Below, one piece after another: positions 26,618 through 36,625 of a DNA stretch of 42,164 nucleotides (its first letter is position 1; each line of letters begins with the position of its first letter). The stretch comes from Clostridiisalibacter paucivorans DSM 22131 (GTDB lineage: Bacteria; Bacillota; Clostridia; Tissierellales; Clostridiisalibacteraceae). The stretch lies in contig NZ_JHVL01000031.1 of NCBI RefSeq assembly GCF_000620125.1, forward strand, positions 1 to 42,164, read 5' to 3'. A model generated the notes under the pieces. The model was not told the DNA's origin. It was given only the letters and a program-made list of their open reading frames with translations, and searched no databases. Both the position numbers and the translations under genes were made by a program.

Positions 26618-28153
26618 CTAATGTTTAAAATGTCTCATGCCTGTAAATACCATGGCTATACCATATTTATTGGCTGCATCTATAGATTCTTGGTCTCTTA
26701 TGGAGCCTCCAGGCTGAATTATCGCAGTAATTCCTGCTTTAAATGCTGCCTCCACACAATCGGGAAATGGGAAAAATGCGTCCGATGCCATAACTGCCCC
26801 TTTAGTATTTTGTCCAGCTTGTTTTATTGCATTTTCCAATGCCCATATCCTACTAACCTGTCCTGGACCTACTGCCACTGTCCCCTTATCCTTAGCCAAT
26901 ACTATGCCATTGGATTTAGTGTTTTTTACAGCTTTCCATCCGAACAATAAATCTTCCAGCTCTTTATCACTAGGCTTTCTATCAGTAACTACTTTTAAAT
27001 CACCCTTAAGTAATTCTTCGTTTCTATCCTGTACTAATATACCGCCCAATACCTTCTTCATATCTCTAGTAACATATTTTTTTCTTTTTATATTGTCCAA
27101 TTTAAGTATTCTTATATTCTTTTTACCTTTTAATATGTCAAGTGCTTCATCTGTATATGAAGGAGCTATTACTACCTCTATAAATATCTTATTTATCATT
27201 TTAGCAGTTTCTTTGTCTATTTCCTCATTTGAAGCTACTATCCCTCCAAATATAGATATCTTATCTCCTTCATATGCCTTTTTAAATGCCTCTTTAACAG
27301 AGTTACCACTCCCTATCCCACAGGGATTAGCATGTTTTACAGCTACTACCGTAATATCATCATATTCCTTCAATATCTCCAATGCTCCATTGGTATCATT
27401 TATATTATTGAAGGACAACTCTTTACCATGGAATTGTACCGCATCAGAAAGGGTCCCATGAACTTCTATCATATCTTCATAAAATGCAGCTTTTTGATGT
27501 GGATTTTCTCCATATCTTAAATCCTGTCTTTTTTCATATGTCAAAGATATAAAATCAGGAAATTCAATACCTGCTATATCATTAAAGTATGATGAAATCA
27601 ATGTATCATATGTACTGGTATGCTGAAATACCTTTGCAGCCAAATATGTTTTAGTCTTTTCATCTATATCTCCATCTGCTTTAAGTTTCTCAATCACCGT
27701 ATTATAGTCTTTGGGATCTATAACAACTGTAACAAATTTATAGTTTTTAGCTGCAGCTCTAAGCATAGATGGACCACCTATGTCTATATTCTCTATTATA
27801 TCCATATGTTTAGAATTTTCATTTAACAGTGTTTCCTTAAATGGGTACAGATTGTTTATAACCATATCTATAGGCTGTATATTCAAATCGCCCATAGTGT
27901 CCATATGCTCACTATTATCCCTTAATGCCAATAGTCCTCCATGTATCCTGGGATGCAAAGTCTTTACTCTGCCATCAAAGCACTCTGGAAATTCTGTTAT
28001 ATCTGATACATCTATAGTCTCTATACCCGCTTCCTTAAGCTTCTTAGCTGTACCACCTGTAGATACAATTTCCCAATCCATAGCTACAAGTTCCTTCACA
28101 AATTCAACTATACCTGTTTTATCATAAACACTTACCAATGCCCTTCTTTTCAT
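26618..28153 (-). CDS. purH: Bifunctional AICAR transformylase / IMP cyclohydrolase PurH
   Basis: Last two steps to IMP. The N-terminal IMP cyclohydrolase (about 1-195) has RALVSVYDKTGI, STGGTAKKL and KTLHPRIHGGLL. The C-terminal transformylase has the folate-site KHANPCGIGSG and ends in the family's FTGMRHFKH. Length 511 is standard. AAAGGAG precedes the ATG; purN lies 15 bases upstream. Confidence 0.97.
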   Translation of the reverse strand: MKRRALVSVYDKTGIVEFVKELVAMDWEIVSTGGTAKKLKEAGIETIDVSDITEFPECFDGRVKTLHPRIHGGLLALRDNSEHMDTMGDLNIQPIDMVINNLYPFKETLLNENSKHMDIIENIDIGGPSMLRAAAKNYKFVTVVIDPKDYNTVIEKLKADGDIDEKTKTYLAAKVFQHTSTYDTLISSYFNDIAGIEFPDFISLTYEKRQDLRYGENPHQKAAFYEDMIEVHGTLSDAVQFHGKELSFNNINDTNGALEILKEYDDITVVAVKHANPCGIGSGNSVKEAFKKAYEGDKISIFGGIVASNEEIDKETAKMINKIFIEVVIAPSYTDEALDILKGKKNIRILKLDNIKRKKYVTRDMKKVLGGILVQDRNEELLKGDLKVVTDRKPSDKELEDLLFGWKAVKNTKSNGIVLAKDKGTVAVGPGQVSRIWALENAIKQAGQNTKGAVMASDAFFPFPDCVEAAFKAGITAIIQPGGSIRDQESIDAANKYGIAMVFTGMRHFKH

Positions 28154-28168
28154 GTTAATACAACTCCT

Positions 28169-28792
28169 TTATTCTAATATAACCTTTCTTCCATCCAACT
28201 TTATTTTTCCATCACAATATAATTTCACTGCCTTTGGTAGTAATCTATGTTCTATCTTAAGGACCTTTTGTTGTACATCTTCTGGCGTATCATTTGGAGA
28301 GATATAAGCTGTATCTTGTAGTATTATGGCACCTGTATCTGTCCCCTTGTCTACAAAATGTACTGTAGCTCCTGTGACTTTAACTCCATAATCTACCACT
28401 GCCCTATGAACCCTAATGCCATAGAATCCCTTTCCACAAAAACTTGGTATTAAGGAAGGGTGTATATTTATTATTCTGTTTTGGTAGTACTCTATAAATC
28501 CTTCACTGAGAATATTTATATACCCTGCTAATATTACCAACTCCACATCTCTATCTTGAAGCTCTTTGATTATGGCCTTATCCATATCTTCTGTACTTTG
28601 ATATTTACTCTTATCTATAAATATGCTATCTATGCCTTTCTTTTCTGCCCTTACTAAACCATAGGCATTTTCTTTATTGGATATAACCACCTTAATGCTA
28701 CCATTTATATAGCCTGTATCTACATTATCTATTATAGATTGTAGATTAGTTCCACCACCTGATATTAGTACTCCTATATTTACTGATGACAT
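28169..28792 (-). CDS. purN: Phosphoribosylglycinamide formyltransferase PurN
   Basis: Transfers a formyl group from 10-formyl-tetrahydrofolate to GAR. The Rossmann start IGVLISGGGTNLQSII and the catalytic N109, H111 and D152 (INIHPSLIPSF; DKGTDTGA) are in place. Length 207. The start codon lies inside purM (13-base overlap), so the two are translationally coupled. Confidence 0.97.
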   Translation of the reverse strand: MSSVNIGVLISGGGTNLQSIIDNVDTGYINGSIKVVISNKENAYGLVRAEKKGIDSIFIDKSKYQSTEDMDKAIIKELQDRDVELVILAGYINILSEGFIEYYQNRIINIHPSLIPSFCGKGFYGIRVHRAVVDYGVKVTGATVHFVDKGTDTGAIILQDTAYISPNDTPEDVQQKVLKIEHRLLPKAVKLYCDGKIKLDGRKVILE

Positions 28793-29826
28793 ATGTCGAT
28801 TCCTTCCTTATCCTTTATAACTCTACCTATAATATGGGCATCTTCGCCCCTTTCCTTGATAAATTCCATAACATTGTCCACATCTCTGGTATCTACTGCC
28901 ATAACTAGACCTATCCCCATATTAAATGTGGAATACATTTCATCTATATCTATATTTCCTGCCTTTTTTATGAAATCAAATATATTAGGGATTTGTACAT
29001 CTCTCATATCTATATCTGCTCCATATCCATCTGGTAACATCCGAGGTATGTTTTCATAAAAACCTCCCCCAGTTATATGACTTACTCCCTTTATATTAAA
29101 TGATTTTATTACATCATATATAGGATTTATATATATTTTTGTAGGCACAATCAATGCCTCTCCCAATGTGGTACCCAATTCTTCAAAATATTCATCTATA
29201 TCATAATTATTTATATCAAATAATACTTTTCTCACTAAAGAGAATCCATTGCTATGGAGTCCACTAGATGGTATCCCTATAAGGGTATCTCCTTCTGATA
29301 TATTACTTCCATTTATTAGATTTTTCTTGTCTACTATTCCCACTGTAAATCCTGCTAAATCATATTCTCCTTCACTATATATGCCAGGCATTTCAGCAGT
29401 TTCTCCACCGATGAGGGCTGCACCTGCTTTTTTACATCCTGATGATATACCCTTCACTATCTCTGATACCTTTTCAGGAATCAACTTTCCTGTGGCAATA
29501 TAATCTAAGAAAAATAGGGGTTTAGCCCCTTGACACAGTACATCATTTACACACATAGCCACACAATCTTGTCCCACAGTATCATGTTTATCCATCATAA
29601 ATGCAATCTTAATCTTTGTACCAACTCCATCAGTTCCTGCAACTAATATGGGTTCATCATAGCTTCCCATCTCCAGTGCAAACATACCTCCAAAACCGCC
29701 TATATCAGAAATTACTCCTTTAGTAAAGGTTTCTTTAACATACTTTTTCATCAACTTAACCGATTCATATCCTGCTTTTACATCTACTCCCGCATCTTTA
29801 TAGCTTATTCCCTTATCCTTCATCAT
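28780..29826 (-). CDS. purM: Phosphoribosylformylglycinamidine cyclo-ligase (AIR synthetase) PurM
   Basis: Closes the imidazole ring, giving AIR. It starts with ISYKDAGVDVKAG and shows the AIRS motifs GVGTKIK, CVNDVLCQGAKPLFFLDY, GGETAEMPG, SSGLHSNGFSLVR and HITGGGFYEN. Two ATGs lie side by side behind AGGAGG; the second (29823) has the better spacing. Length 348 is normal. Repeat element H lies upstream. Confidence 0.97.
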   Translation of the reverse strand: MMKDKGISYKDAGVDVKAGYESVKLMKKYVKETFTKGVISDIGGFGGMFALEMGSYDEPILVAGTDGVGTKIKIAFMMDKHDTVGQDCVAMCVNDVLCQGAKPLFFLDYIATGKLIPEKVSEIVKGISSGCKKAGAALIGGETAEMPGIYSEGEYDLAGFTVGIVDKKNLINGSNISEGDTLIGIPSSGLHSNGFSLVRKVLFDINNYDIDEYFEELGTTLGEALIVPTKIYINPIYDVIKSFNIKGVSHITGGGFYENIPRMLPDGYGADIDMRDVQIPNIFDFIKKAGNIDIDEMYSTFNMGIGLVMAVDTRDVDNVMEFIKERGEDAHIIGRVIKDKEGIDICHQ

Positions 29827-29840
29827 TACACCTCCTGTTA

Positions 29841-29986
29841 TTTAGTCCATAGTTCGTAGTTCGTAGTCCGTAGTTCTTAGTTAAAGAAATTGAAATTCAC
29901 AGAATTTCTACCATGCCCTACTAACTACTAACTACTAACTACTAACTACTAACTATTAACTATTGACTACTAACTACGGACTAATT
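29841..29986 (+). repeat. Heptad-repeat inverted element H (purF-purM gap)
   Basis: The left arm TTAGTCC/TAGTTCG/TAGTTCG/TAGTCCG/TAGTTCT (29841-29880), core AAAGAAATTGAAATT with AGAATTTCTACCAT, and right arm of seven or more CTAACTA/ACTACTA heptads ending CTACGGACTAATTA (29919-29986). The core matches that of element G (AAAGAAATT and AATTTCTACCAT). The right end encodes the purF stop codon. Confidence 0.8.
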
Positions 29987-31366
29987 ACCTTCTACTCTAG
30001 GTACTTCCATGGGATAGTTTCCATCGAAGCATGCCTTACAGTATCCCTTCTTTTCTCCTGTTGCCTCTGACAATCCTTTGATAGTGAGAAAATGTAAAGT
30101 ATCTGCATTTATCATATCCCTTATTTCATCTGTAGTATAATTAGCTGCAACCAAGTTCTCTCTATAGGGTGTATCTATGCCAAAATAACAAGGATATTTT
30201 ACTGGAGGTGAACTTACCCTTACATGAACTTCTTTAGCACCTGCCTTTTTCAACATATCCACAATCCTTTTACTAGTTGTTCCCCTTACTATGGAATCAT
30301 CTACCATTACTACCCTTTTTCCTTCTACATTTTCCTTCAACACATTCAATTTGATTTTAACTCCCTGCTCCCTCAATGCTTGAGTAGGCTGTATGAATGT
30401 CCTGCCTATATACTTGTTTTTAATAAGTCCTATCCCAAAGGGAATACCTGATTCTTCTGCATATCCTATAGCAGCAGGGGTCCCACTATCGGGTACACCT
30501 ATAACCACATCCGCCTCTACTGGTGCCTCTCTAGCTAACATCTTTCCAGCTTCACTCCTAGATAGATATACATTTATTCCATCAATTGTGCTATCAGGTC
30601 TTGCAAAGTATATATATTCAAACACACACATCTTTCTATTACACCATTTGTCGCTCTTTATGGTTTCTATACCATTTTCGTCTATTATTACTATTTCGCC
30701 AGGGTCTACATCTCTTACAAACTCTGCACCAATAGTATCCAATGCACAGCTTTCCGATGCCAACACATATCCATCCTCAAACTTGCCTAAACAAAGAGGT
30801 CTTAATCCTAAAGAATCTCTTACACCTATAAGCTTGTCTTCGGACACTATTACCAAAGAATATGCACCTTTTAACACTTCTATAGTATTTTTTATAGATT
30901 TAATTATATCTTTATTGTGGTATCTAGCTATTAAATTGGCTATTACTTCTGTATCTATAGTAGTCTGAAATACTACCCCGTCATCTTCCATTATCTCTCT
31001 TAATGCTTCAGAATTAACTAAACTACCGTTATGGGCCAACGCTATATTTCCCCTTTTATATCTAACTACCAATGGTTGGGCATTTTCTATGAGACTCTCT
31101 CCAAATGTAGAATATCGCACATGGCCTATCCCTATATTTCCACTTAGACTATCTAATGTCTTGTCCTCGAATACCTCTGGAGCAAGCCCCATCCCTTTAT
31201 GATGGGATATTTTCCCTTGGTCGCTTACGGCAATACCTGCACTTTCCTGTCCTCTGTGTTGAAGAGCATAGAGCCCATAATATACCATCTTTGATACATT
31301 CCCTTTATTAGCATAAACCCCTACCACTCCGCACTCTTCTTTTAATTTATCCATTTCTTCAAACAA
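29981..31366 (-). CDS. purF: Amidophosphoribosyltransferase PurF
   Basis: Committed step: PRPP plus glutamine to phosphoribosylamine. An 11-residue propeptide (MFEEMDKLKEE) precedes the nucleophile C12 (ECGVVGVY), as in the Bacillus-type enzyme that is processed to expose the cysteine. Candidate 4Fe-4S ligands of that type are present (MCVFEY, PCYFGID, and the pair in GYCKACFDG). The PRPP loop is VVMVDDSIVRGTT. The start is a TTG with GGGGTG six bases upstream. The final Gly-Asn-stop reads into repeat element H. Confidence 0.96.
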   Translation of the reverse strand: MFEEMDKLKEECGVVGVYANKGNVSKMVYYGLYALQHRGQESAGIAVSDQGKISHHKGMGLAPEVFEDKTLDSLSGNIGIGHVRYSTFGESLIENAQPLVVRYKRGNIALAHNGSLVNSEALREIMEDDGVVFQTTIDTEVIANLIARYHNKDIIKSIKNTIEVLKGAYSLVIVSEDKLIGVRDSLGLRPLCLGKFEDGYVLASESCALDTIGAEFVRDVDPGEIVIIDENGIETIKSDKWCNRKMCVFEYIYFARPDSTIDGINVYLSRSEAGKMLAREAPVEADVVIGVPDSGTPAAIGYAEESGIPFGIGLIKNKYIGRTFIQPTQALREQGVKIKLNVLKENVEGKRVVMVDDSIVRGTTSKRIVDMLKKAGAKEVHVRVSSPPVKYPCYFGIDTPYRENLVAANYTTDEIRDMINADTLHFLTIKGLSEATGEKKGYCKACFDGNYPMEVPRVEGN

Positions 31367-31400
31367 TGTTTACACCCCTTTCCAAGGATAAAATATCTAA

Positions 31401-32102
31401 CTATTGGATTCTGCCCAACACTTCAAGATATGCCTCTTCTACATTGCCCATATCCCTTCTAAATCTATCCTTGTCTAATTTTTCATTAGTTTTTGCATCC
31501 CATAACCTACAAGTATCTGGTGATATCTCATCTGCCAATATAACTTCTCCATCAAATAAACCAAATTCTAGTTTAAAATCTATAAGTTTTATTCCTTTTT
31601 GTCCAAAGAATTCCATCAAGGTATCATTTACCATAAATGCATACTTCTTTATGATATCCAATTGTTCATCAGTAGCCAACTCCATAGCCTTTATATGATA
31701 TTCGTTTATCATTGGATCTCCCAAATCATCATCTTTGTAGGAAAACTCCAATACTGTAGACTTCATTATTGTACCCTCTTTAAGTCCCAATCTCTTAGCA
31801 AGGGAACCAGCTGCTACATTTCTAACTATAACCTCTAATGGCAATATCTTTACTGCTTTAACTATCATCTCTTTGTCACTTATGATCTCTTCAAAGTGAT
31901 TTTTAACGCCCTTTTCTTCTAGCAATTTAAATAATAATCCAGACATCTTATTGTTTACTATGCCCTTCCCAACTATTGTGCCCTTCTTTTCTCCATTAAA
32001 TGCCGTTGCATCATCTTTATATTCAACTATATATCTCTTTTCATCATTAGTTTTAAATACCTTTTTCGCCTTACCTTCATATAACATATCTAATTTTTCC
32101 AT
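31401..32102 (-). CDS. purC: SAICAR synthase PurC
   Basis: Couples aspartate to CAIR. The 233 residues start with the family's [11 protein letters not shown] and contain [38 protein letters not shown] and [21 protein letters not shown] ribosome binding site lies eight bases before the ATG. The 34-base gap to purF is short; the 143-base gap to purE is filled by repeat element I. Confidence 0.97.
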   Translation of the reverse strand: MEKLDMLYEGKAKKVFKTNDEKRYIVEYKDDATAFNGEKKGTIVGKGIVNNKMSGLLFKLLEEKGVKNHFEEIISDKEMIVKAVKILPLEVIVRNVAAGSLAKRLGLKEGTIMKSTVLEFSYKDDDLGDPMINEYHIKAMELATDEQLDIIKKYAFMVNDTLMEFFGQKGIKLIDFKLEFGLFDGEVILADEISPDTCRLWDAKTNEKLDKDRFRRDMGNVEEAYLEVLGRIQ

Positions 32103-32122
32103 GAATTTTTCCTCCCTTTATT

Positions 32123-32262
32123 TTAGTTCTTGGTTCTTAGCTCTTAGTTCTTAGTTCTTAGTTCTTAGTTCTTAGCTCTTAGTTCTTAGCTCTTAGCTAA
32201 AAGATAAAATGCGTAGGATTGCTTCCTTCAACTATCGACTGTGAACTACAGGCTACTAACTC
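32123..32262 (+). repeat. Heptad-repeat inverted element I (purE-purC gap), eleven tandem heptads
   Basis: Eleven heptads of the TTAGTTC dialect run without a break from 32123 to 32199 (TTAGTTC, TTGGTTC, TTAGCTC, four TTAGTTC, TTAGCTC, TTAGTTC, TTAGCTC, TTAGCTA). A core with GCGTAGGATTGC and a shorter right arm (AACTATCGACTGTGAACTACAG, about 32230-32251, GGCTACTAACTC after it) follow. The right arm encodes the last residues and stop of purE. Confidence 0.85.
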
Positions 32263-32740
32263 TCTTCTGTATCTCTCTATCTTTTTTCTCAACTTCCTTT
32301 GCCATATCTTCTCTATATGTCTTTAATTTTGTCTTTAATTCATCATATTTTAACGACAACATTTCTATTGCTAGAAGTGCTGCGTTTTCAGCTCCATTAA
32401 TTGCTACTGTGGCCACAGGTATCCCCTTTGGCATTTGTACTATGGACAATAGCGAGTCTAATCCATCCATTGTAGATGACTTTATTGGTAATCCAATCAC
32501 TGGCAGTGTAGTCTCTGCTGCCAATACTCCTCCCAAATGGGCCGCCTTTCCTGCAGCTGCTATTATTACTTCTATCCCTCTTTTTTCAACATTCTTTCCA
32601 AATTCCATGGCCTTGTCTGGAGTTCTATGGGCTGATATAACCCTAACCTCTGCATCTACACCAAATTCCTTTAATATCTTGAGTCCCTTTTCCACCACTG
32701 GAAAATCTGAATCACTTCCCATCACTATAGCAACCTTCAT
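32246..32740 (-). CDS. purE: 5-(carboxyamino)imidazole ribonucleotide mutase PurE
   Basis: Makes CAIR. Class I-like features are MGSDSD, VISAHRTPDK, AGKAAHLGGVLAAETTLPVIGLP, MDGLDSLLSIVQMP and GAENAALLA. Length 164. The usual partner PurK is not in this operon, so either purK lies elsewhere or this enzyme takes CO2 directly; sequence alone does not settle it. The last residues (VSSL-stop) are encoded by repeat element I. It lies 21 bases after purL. Confidence 0.95.
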   Translation of the reverse strand: MKVAIVMGSDSDFPVVEKGLKILKEFGVDAEVRVISAHRTPDKAMEFGKNVEKRGIEVIIAAAGKAAHLGGVLAAETTLPVIGLPIKSSTMDGLDSLLSIVQMPKGIPVATVAINGAENAALLAIEMLSLKYDELKTKLKTYREDMAKEVEKKDREIQKRVSSL

Positions 32741-32761
32741 TTTTTAACCTCCCTTTATTTA

Positions 32762-35700
32762 CTAATAAAAATACCTTACGCCTGCTTCAAATATCCTTTG
32801 GTCTTTATTTCCCGGTACATTTTTAGCAATATCTCTTCCAATCCTTTCCGAGTGGGCCATTTTACCCAATATCCTTCCATCAGGGCTAGTTATGCCCTCT
32901 ATTCCATAGACAGATCCATTGGGGTTAGAGCCTTCAACATACTGGGTAGCTATTTGCCCATTATCTCTAAGTTTTTTCAACATATCTTCATTGGCCACAA
33001 ACCTTCCCTCTCCATGGGATACCGCAATCGTATGGATATCTCCCACCTTTGTATTATTGAACCATGGAGATAAATTTGATGTGATTTTAGTTTGTACCAT
33101 AGTAGATACATGTCGCCCTATATTGTTAAATGTCAATGTTGGACAATCTTTGTCTAAATCAACTATCTCCCCAAAGGGTACCAATCCTAATTTTATCAAT
33201 GCCTGAAATCCATTACATATTCCCAACATAAGTCCATCTCTATTTTTTATAAATTCCATAATCTCTTCTCTTATCCTAGGATTCCTAAATACTGTAGCTA
33301 TAAATTTCCCTGATCCATCAGGTTCATCCCCTGCACTAAATCCACCAGGTATAGCTATTATTTGACTGTTTCTTATACCTTTAACCATTTCCTCTATGGA
33401 ATATTGTATATCTTTAGATGAAAGATTTTTGAATACAAAAGTTTCTGGTATTCCTCCTGCTCGTTCAAATGCTCTAGCTGTATCATATTCACAATTTGTT
33501 CCTGGAAACACTGGTACAAATACCCTAGGTTTTGCTATCTTTATATTTGAAGAACTTTTAATATTCTTTCGTGTACTTACTAAATTGGCTTCTTCTACAT
33601 CAGTTTTATTTTCTTCCTCTATGGGGAATATATCATTCAATGGTTCAATCCAATTATCTATGGCACTATTTAAATCTATTTTTTCTCTATTTATTTCTAT
33701 AACGGCATCAACAATGGTATCACCCAATACTCTGTATTCTACACCTTGTAACATTTCATTTAGATTATCTTCCCCTTTGACCTCTAATATTATTGCACCA
33801 TAATGAGGATTGAAAAGATCTACGTCTTCTATATTCTCAATAAATTTCATTCCTATTTTATTTCCAAAGCTCATTTTACTTAATGCGGCTGCCATACCTC
33901 CAAATCCTACGGTGTAAGCTGAAAGTATTCTTTTTTCACTTATAAGTTTATATATCCTCTCATATCCTTTAGTTAATTTTTTAAAGTCAACCATTCCATA
34001 GTCATCAACAGATACAGGAATCAATATCACCTTACTATGGTATTCCTTGAACTCTGGCGATACAATATTTCTAGCATCAGATACATTCACAGCAAAACTC
34101 ACCAATGTGGGAGGGACATGTAAATCATTAAATGTACCTGACATACTATCCTTTCCTCCTATAGCTGGTATCTCTAGATTCTTCTGAGCATAAAATGCTC
34201 CCAGCAATGCACTCAATGGTTTTCCCCATTTTTTAGGATCTTTGCCCAGCTTTTCAAAATATTCCTGTAATGTAAGCCTTATACCCTTATAATCTCCACC
34301 TAATGCTACAATTTTGGCTATAGAATGAATTACTGCATATAATCCTCCATGGAATGGGCTCCATTTAGAAAGATTAGGATCAAATCCATATGTCATAATT
34401 GTACATGTATTGGTTTCTCCTATGGTCATAGGCACTTTTGCAACCATACCATCTGTGGGAGTCAATTGATATTTTCCACCAAAGGGCATGAGTACAGACC
34501 CTGCTCCTATACTACTATCAAACCTCTCCACCAATCCCTTTTGACATGCCACATTTAGATGCTTCAGATTATCCATCCACTGTTTGCCTATATTGTCTTT
34601 TGAATTTATATGCTCAGGTAATCTGTCCATATAATTTTCTCTACTAGGTTCAGTTACTACAGCAGTAGTATGTTGAGTAATACCATTTGTATCTAAAAAT
34701 GTCCTACTAATATCCAATATGGTATTTCCTCTCCAATTCATCTTCAATCTATTATTATCAGTCACCTTAGCAACTACTGTGGATTCTAGATTTTCTTCTT
34801 TGCAATATTTAGTAAACTCTTCTAGATCATCATTGTCTATAACTACCGCCATTCTCTCTTGAGATTCAGATATAGCAAGCTCTGTTCCATCTAATCCTTC
34901 ATACTTCTTAGTAACCTTATCTAGATCTATTTCAAGACTATCTGCCAATTCACCTATAGCTACCGATACCCCTCCAGCACCGAAATCATTACATTTTTTT
35001 ATTAGTCTACTTAAATTTGAATTTCTAAATAGCCTTTGGATTTTTCTCTCTGTTGGAGGATTACCTTTTTGTACCTCTGCTCCACATGTATATATAGATT
35101 CTTCAGTATGTTCCTTAGATGATCCTGTAGCTCCTCCACATCCGTCTCTTCCTGTTCTGCCACCAACTAGGAGTATTATATCTCCCTTTTGTGGCTTTTC
35201 CCTTACCACATTTTCCTTTGGTGCAGCCGCTATTACTGCTCCTATTTCCATCCTCTTAGCTATATAATCATTGTGATATATCTCTGCTACCTGCCCTGTA
35301 GCCAATCCTATTTGATTACCATATGAGCTATATCCCTTTGCTGCATCTATAGTTATTCTTCGTTGAGGTAATTTCCCTGACAATGTCTCTTCTATAGGTG
35401 TTCTAGGGTCTCCACTCCCTGTAACTCTCATGGCCTGATATACATATGACCTGCCTGATAATGGGTCCCTTATGGCACCTCCTAGACATGTTGCCGCCCC
35501 TCCAAAGGGTTCTATTTCTGTGGGATGATTATGTGTTTCATTTTTAAACATGATTAACCATTTTTGATATTCTCCATTTACATCCACATCCACCATAATA
35601 CTAGCTGCATTTATCTCATCAGATACTTCTAAGTCATCCAATTTTCCTTTTTTTCTTAACTCCTTCATGGCTATGGTGGCTAAATCCATGAGACATACAT

Positions 35701-36523
35701 CTTTTTTCCTATCTTGGTACAAATATTTTCTAGATTCTAAATATTCATTATATGCTTTTCTTATTACCTCATTATATTCTCCATCTTCAAATATAATCTT
35801 GTCTATATTGGTTTGAAAGGTAGTATGTCTACAATGATCTGACCAATAAGTGTCTATTACCTTTAGCTCTGTTATAAAAGGCTCCCTATTTTCCTCATCT
35901 TTAAAATATCTTTGGCAGAACTTCAAATCTTCTATATCCATAGCAAATCCAAAGACATCTATTAATCCCATTAATTTATCCATATCCATCTCTGTGAATC
36001 CTTCTACTATATCCACATCTTCTGGTATATCATATTGGAAGTCTAAAGTATCTGGCTTATCTAGCAAAGCCTCCTTTGAATCCACTGGATTTATATAATA
36101 TGACTTTATCTTTCCAAATTCACCTTCAGATATATTGCCTTTTAATACTATAACCTTAGCCACATGTACTTTGGGTACTGGACCCTGGGTAAGTATCTGA
36201 ACACATTGGGCTGCCCAGTCTGCCCTCTGGTCATATTGTCCTGGCAAATACTCCACTGCAAACACTTTATCTGAATTATCTATATCTATATTTTCGTAAT
36301 ATACATTATCTATAGTAGATTCAGAAAGTATAGTATTTACGGCTTCCATATAATCTTTATCAGATATATTGGACATATCATACCTATTTATAACCCTTAC
36401 AGATTCCAATCCATCAATACTTAAATTTTCCTTAAAATCGTTATAAAGATGAACGGCCTCTACATCATAACCTAACCTTTTTTCAACAAAAGCCCTTCTA
36501 ACATTGCCACACATAAAAGACAC
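32762..36523 (-). CDS. purL: Phosphoribosylformylglycinamidine synthase PurL, large single-chain form
   Basis: Converts FGAR, glutamine and ATP to FGAM. At 1253 residues it fuses the PurS-like N-terminal region, two AIRS-type halves (with ETHNHPTEIEPFGGAATC, GRTGRDGCGGATGSS, FGAGGVSVAIGELADS, AIGGKDSMSG) and a C-terminal glutamine amidotransferase. The amidotransferase starts near residue 995 (VFVPVFPGTNCEYDT) with nucleophile cysteine near 1100 in LGICNGFQAL and the partner SHGEGRF. Bacilli instead use separate PurS, PurL and PurQ. It lies second in the operon after the permease. Confidence 0.96.
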   Translation of the reverse strand: MSFMCGNVRRAFVEKRLGYDVEAVHLYNDFKENLSIDGLESVRVINRYDMSNISDKDYMEAVNTILSESTIDNVYYENIDIDNSDKVFAVEYLPGQYDQRADWAAQCVQILTQGPVPKVHVAKVIVLKGNISEGEFGKIKSYYINPVDSKEALLDKPDTLDFQYDIPEDVDIVEGFTEMDMDKLMGLIDVFGFAMDIEDLKFCQRYFKDEENREPFITELKVIDTYWSDHCRHTTFQTNIDKIIFEDGEYNEVIRKAYNEYLESRKYLYQDRKKDVCLMDLATIAMKELRKKGKLDDLEVSDEINAASIMVDVDVNGEYQKWLIMFKNETHNHPTEIEPFGGAATCLGGAIRDPLSGRSYVYQAMRVTGSGDPRTPIEETLSGKLPQRRITIDAAKGYSSYGNQIGLATGQVAEIYHNDYIAKRMEIGAVIAAAPKENVVREKPQKGDIILLVGGRTGRDGCGGATGSSKEHTEESIYTCGAEVQKGNPPTERKIQRLFRNSNLSRLIKKCNDFGAGGVSVAIGELADSLEIDLDKVTKKYEGLDGTELAISESQERMAVVIDNDDLEEFTKYCKEENLESTVVAKVTDNNRLKMNWRGNTILDISRTFLDTNGITQHTTAVVTEPSRENYMDRLPEHINSKDNIGKQWMDNLKHLNVACQKGLVERFDSSIGAGSVLMPFGGKYQLTPTDGMVAKVPMTIGETNTCTIMTYGFDPNLSKWSPFHGGLYAVIHSIAKIVALGGDYKGIRLTLQEYFEKLGKDPKKWGKPLSALLGAFYAQKNLEIPAIGGKDSMSGTFNDLHVPPTLVSFAVNVSDARNIVSPEFKEYHSKVILIPVSVDDYGMVDFKKLTKGYERIYKLISEKRILSAYTVGFGGMAAALSKMSFGNKIGMKFIENIEDVDLFNPHYGAIILEVKGEDNLNEMLQGVEYRVLGDTIVDAVIEINREKIDLNSAIDNWIEPLNDIFPIEEENKTDVEEANLVSTRKNIKSSSNIKIAKPRVFVPVFPGTNCEYDTARAFERAGGIPETFVFKNLSSKDIQYSIEEMVKGIRNSQIIAIPGGFSAGDEPDGSGKFIATVFRNPRIREEIMEFIKNRDGLMLGICNGFQALIKLGLVPFGEIVDLDKDCPTLTFNNIGRHVSTMVQTKITSNLSPWFNNTKVGDIHTIAVSHGEGRFVANEDMLKKLRDNGQIATQYVEGSNPNGSVYGIEGITSPDGRILGKMAHSERIGRDIAKNVPGNKDQRIFEAGVRYFY

Positions 36524-36565
36524 CTTCCTTTTATATTATTTATCCTTTTTTAAAAGAGATAGAGT

Positions 36566-36606
36566 ATAAAAGCCCGAATATAGAATAATCTATCTCGGAC
36601 TTTTAT
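36566..36606 (-). other. Intercistronic hairpin between the permease and purL
   Basis: On the minus strand ATAAAAG(T)CCGA pairs with TCGG(G)CTTTTAT over a bulged loop. It is not followed directly by a T-run, so full termination is unlikely. It could stabilise the upstream mRNA or reduce read-through into purL. Confidence 0.5.
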
Positions 36607-36625
36607 AATTGAGTTGGATTTATAT

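Noticed and set aside
26904-27461. Long plus-strand open frames opposite purH, purM, purL and others
   Set aside because: They are antisense shadows of conserved genes, lack ribosome binding sites and show no family motifs.
26468-32199. Heptad arrays as CRISPR
   Set aside because: Units are 7 bases with no spacers and no cas genes; arms are complementary, which fits a palindromic repeat family.
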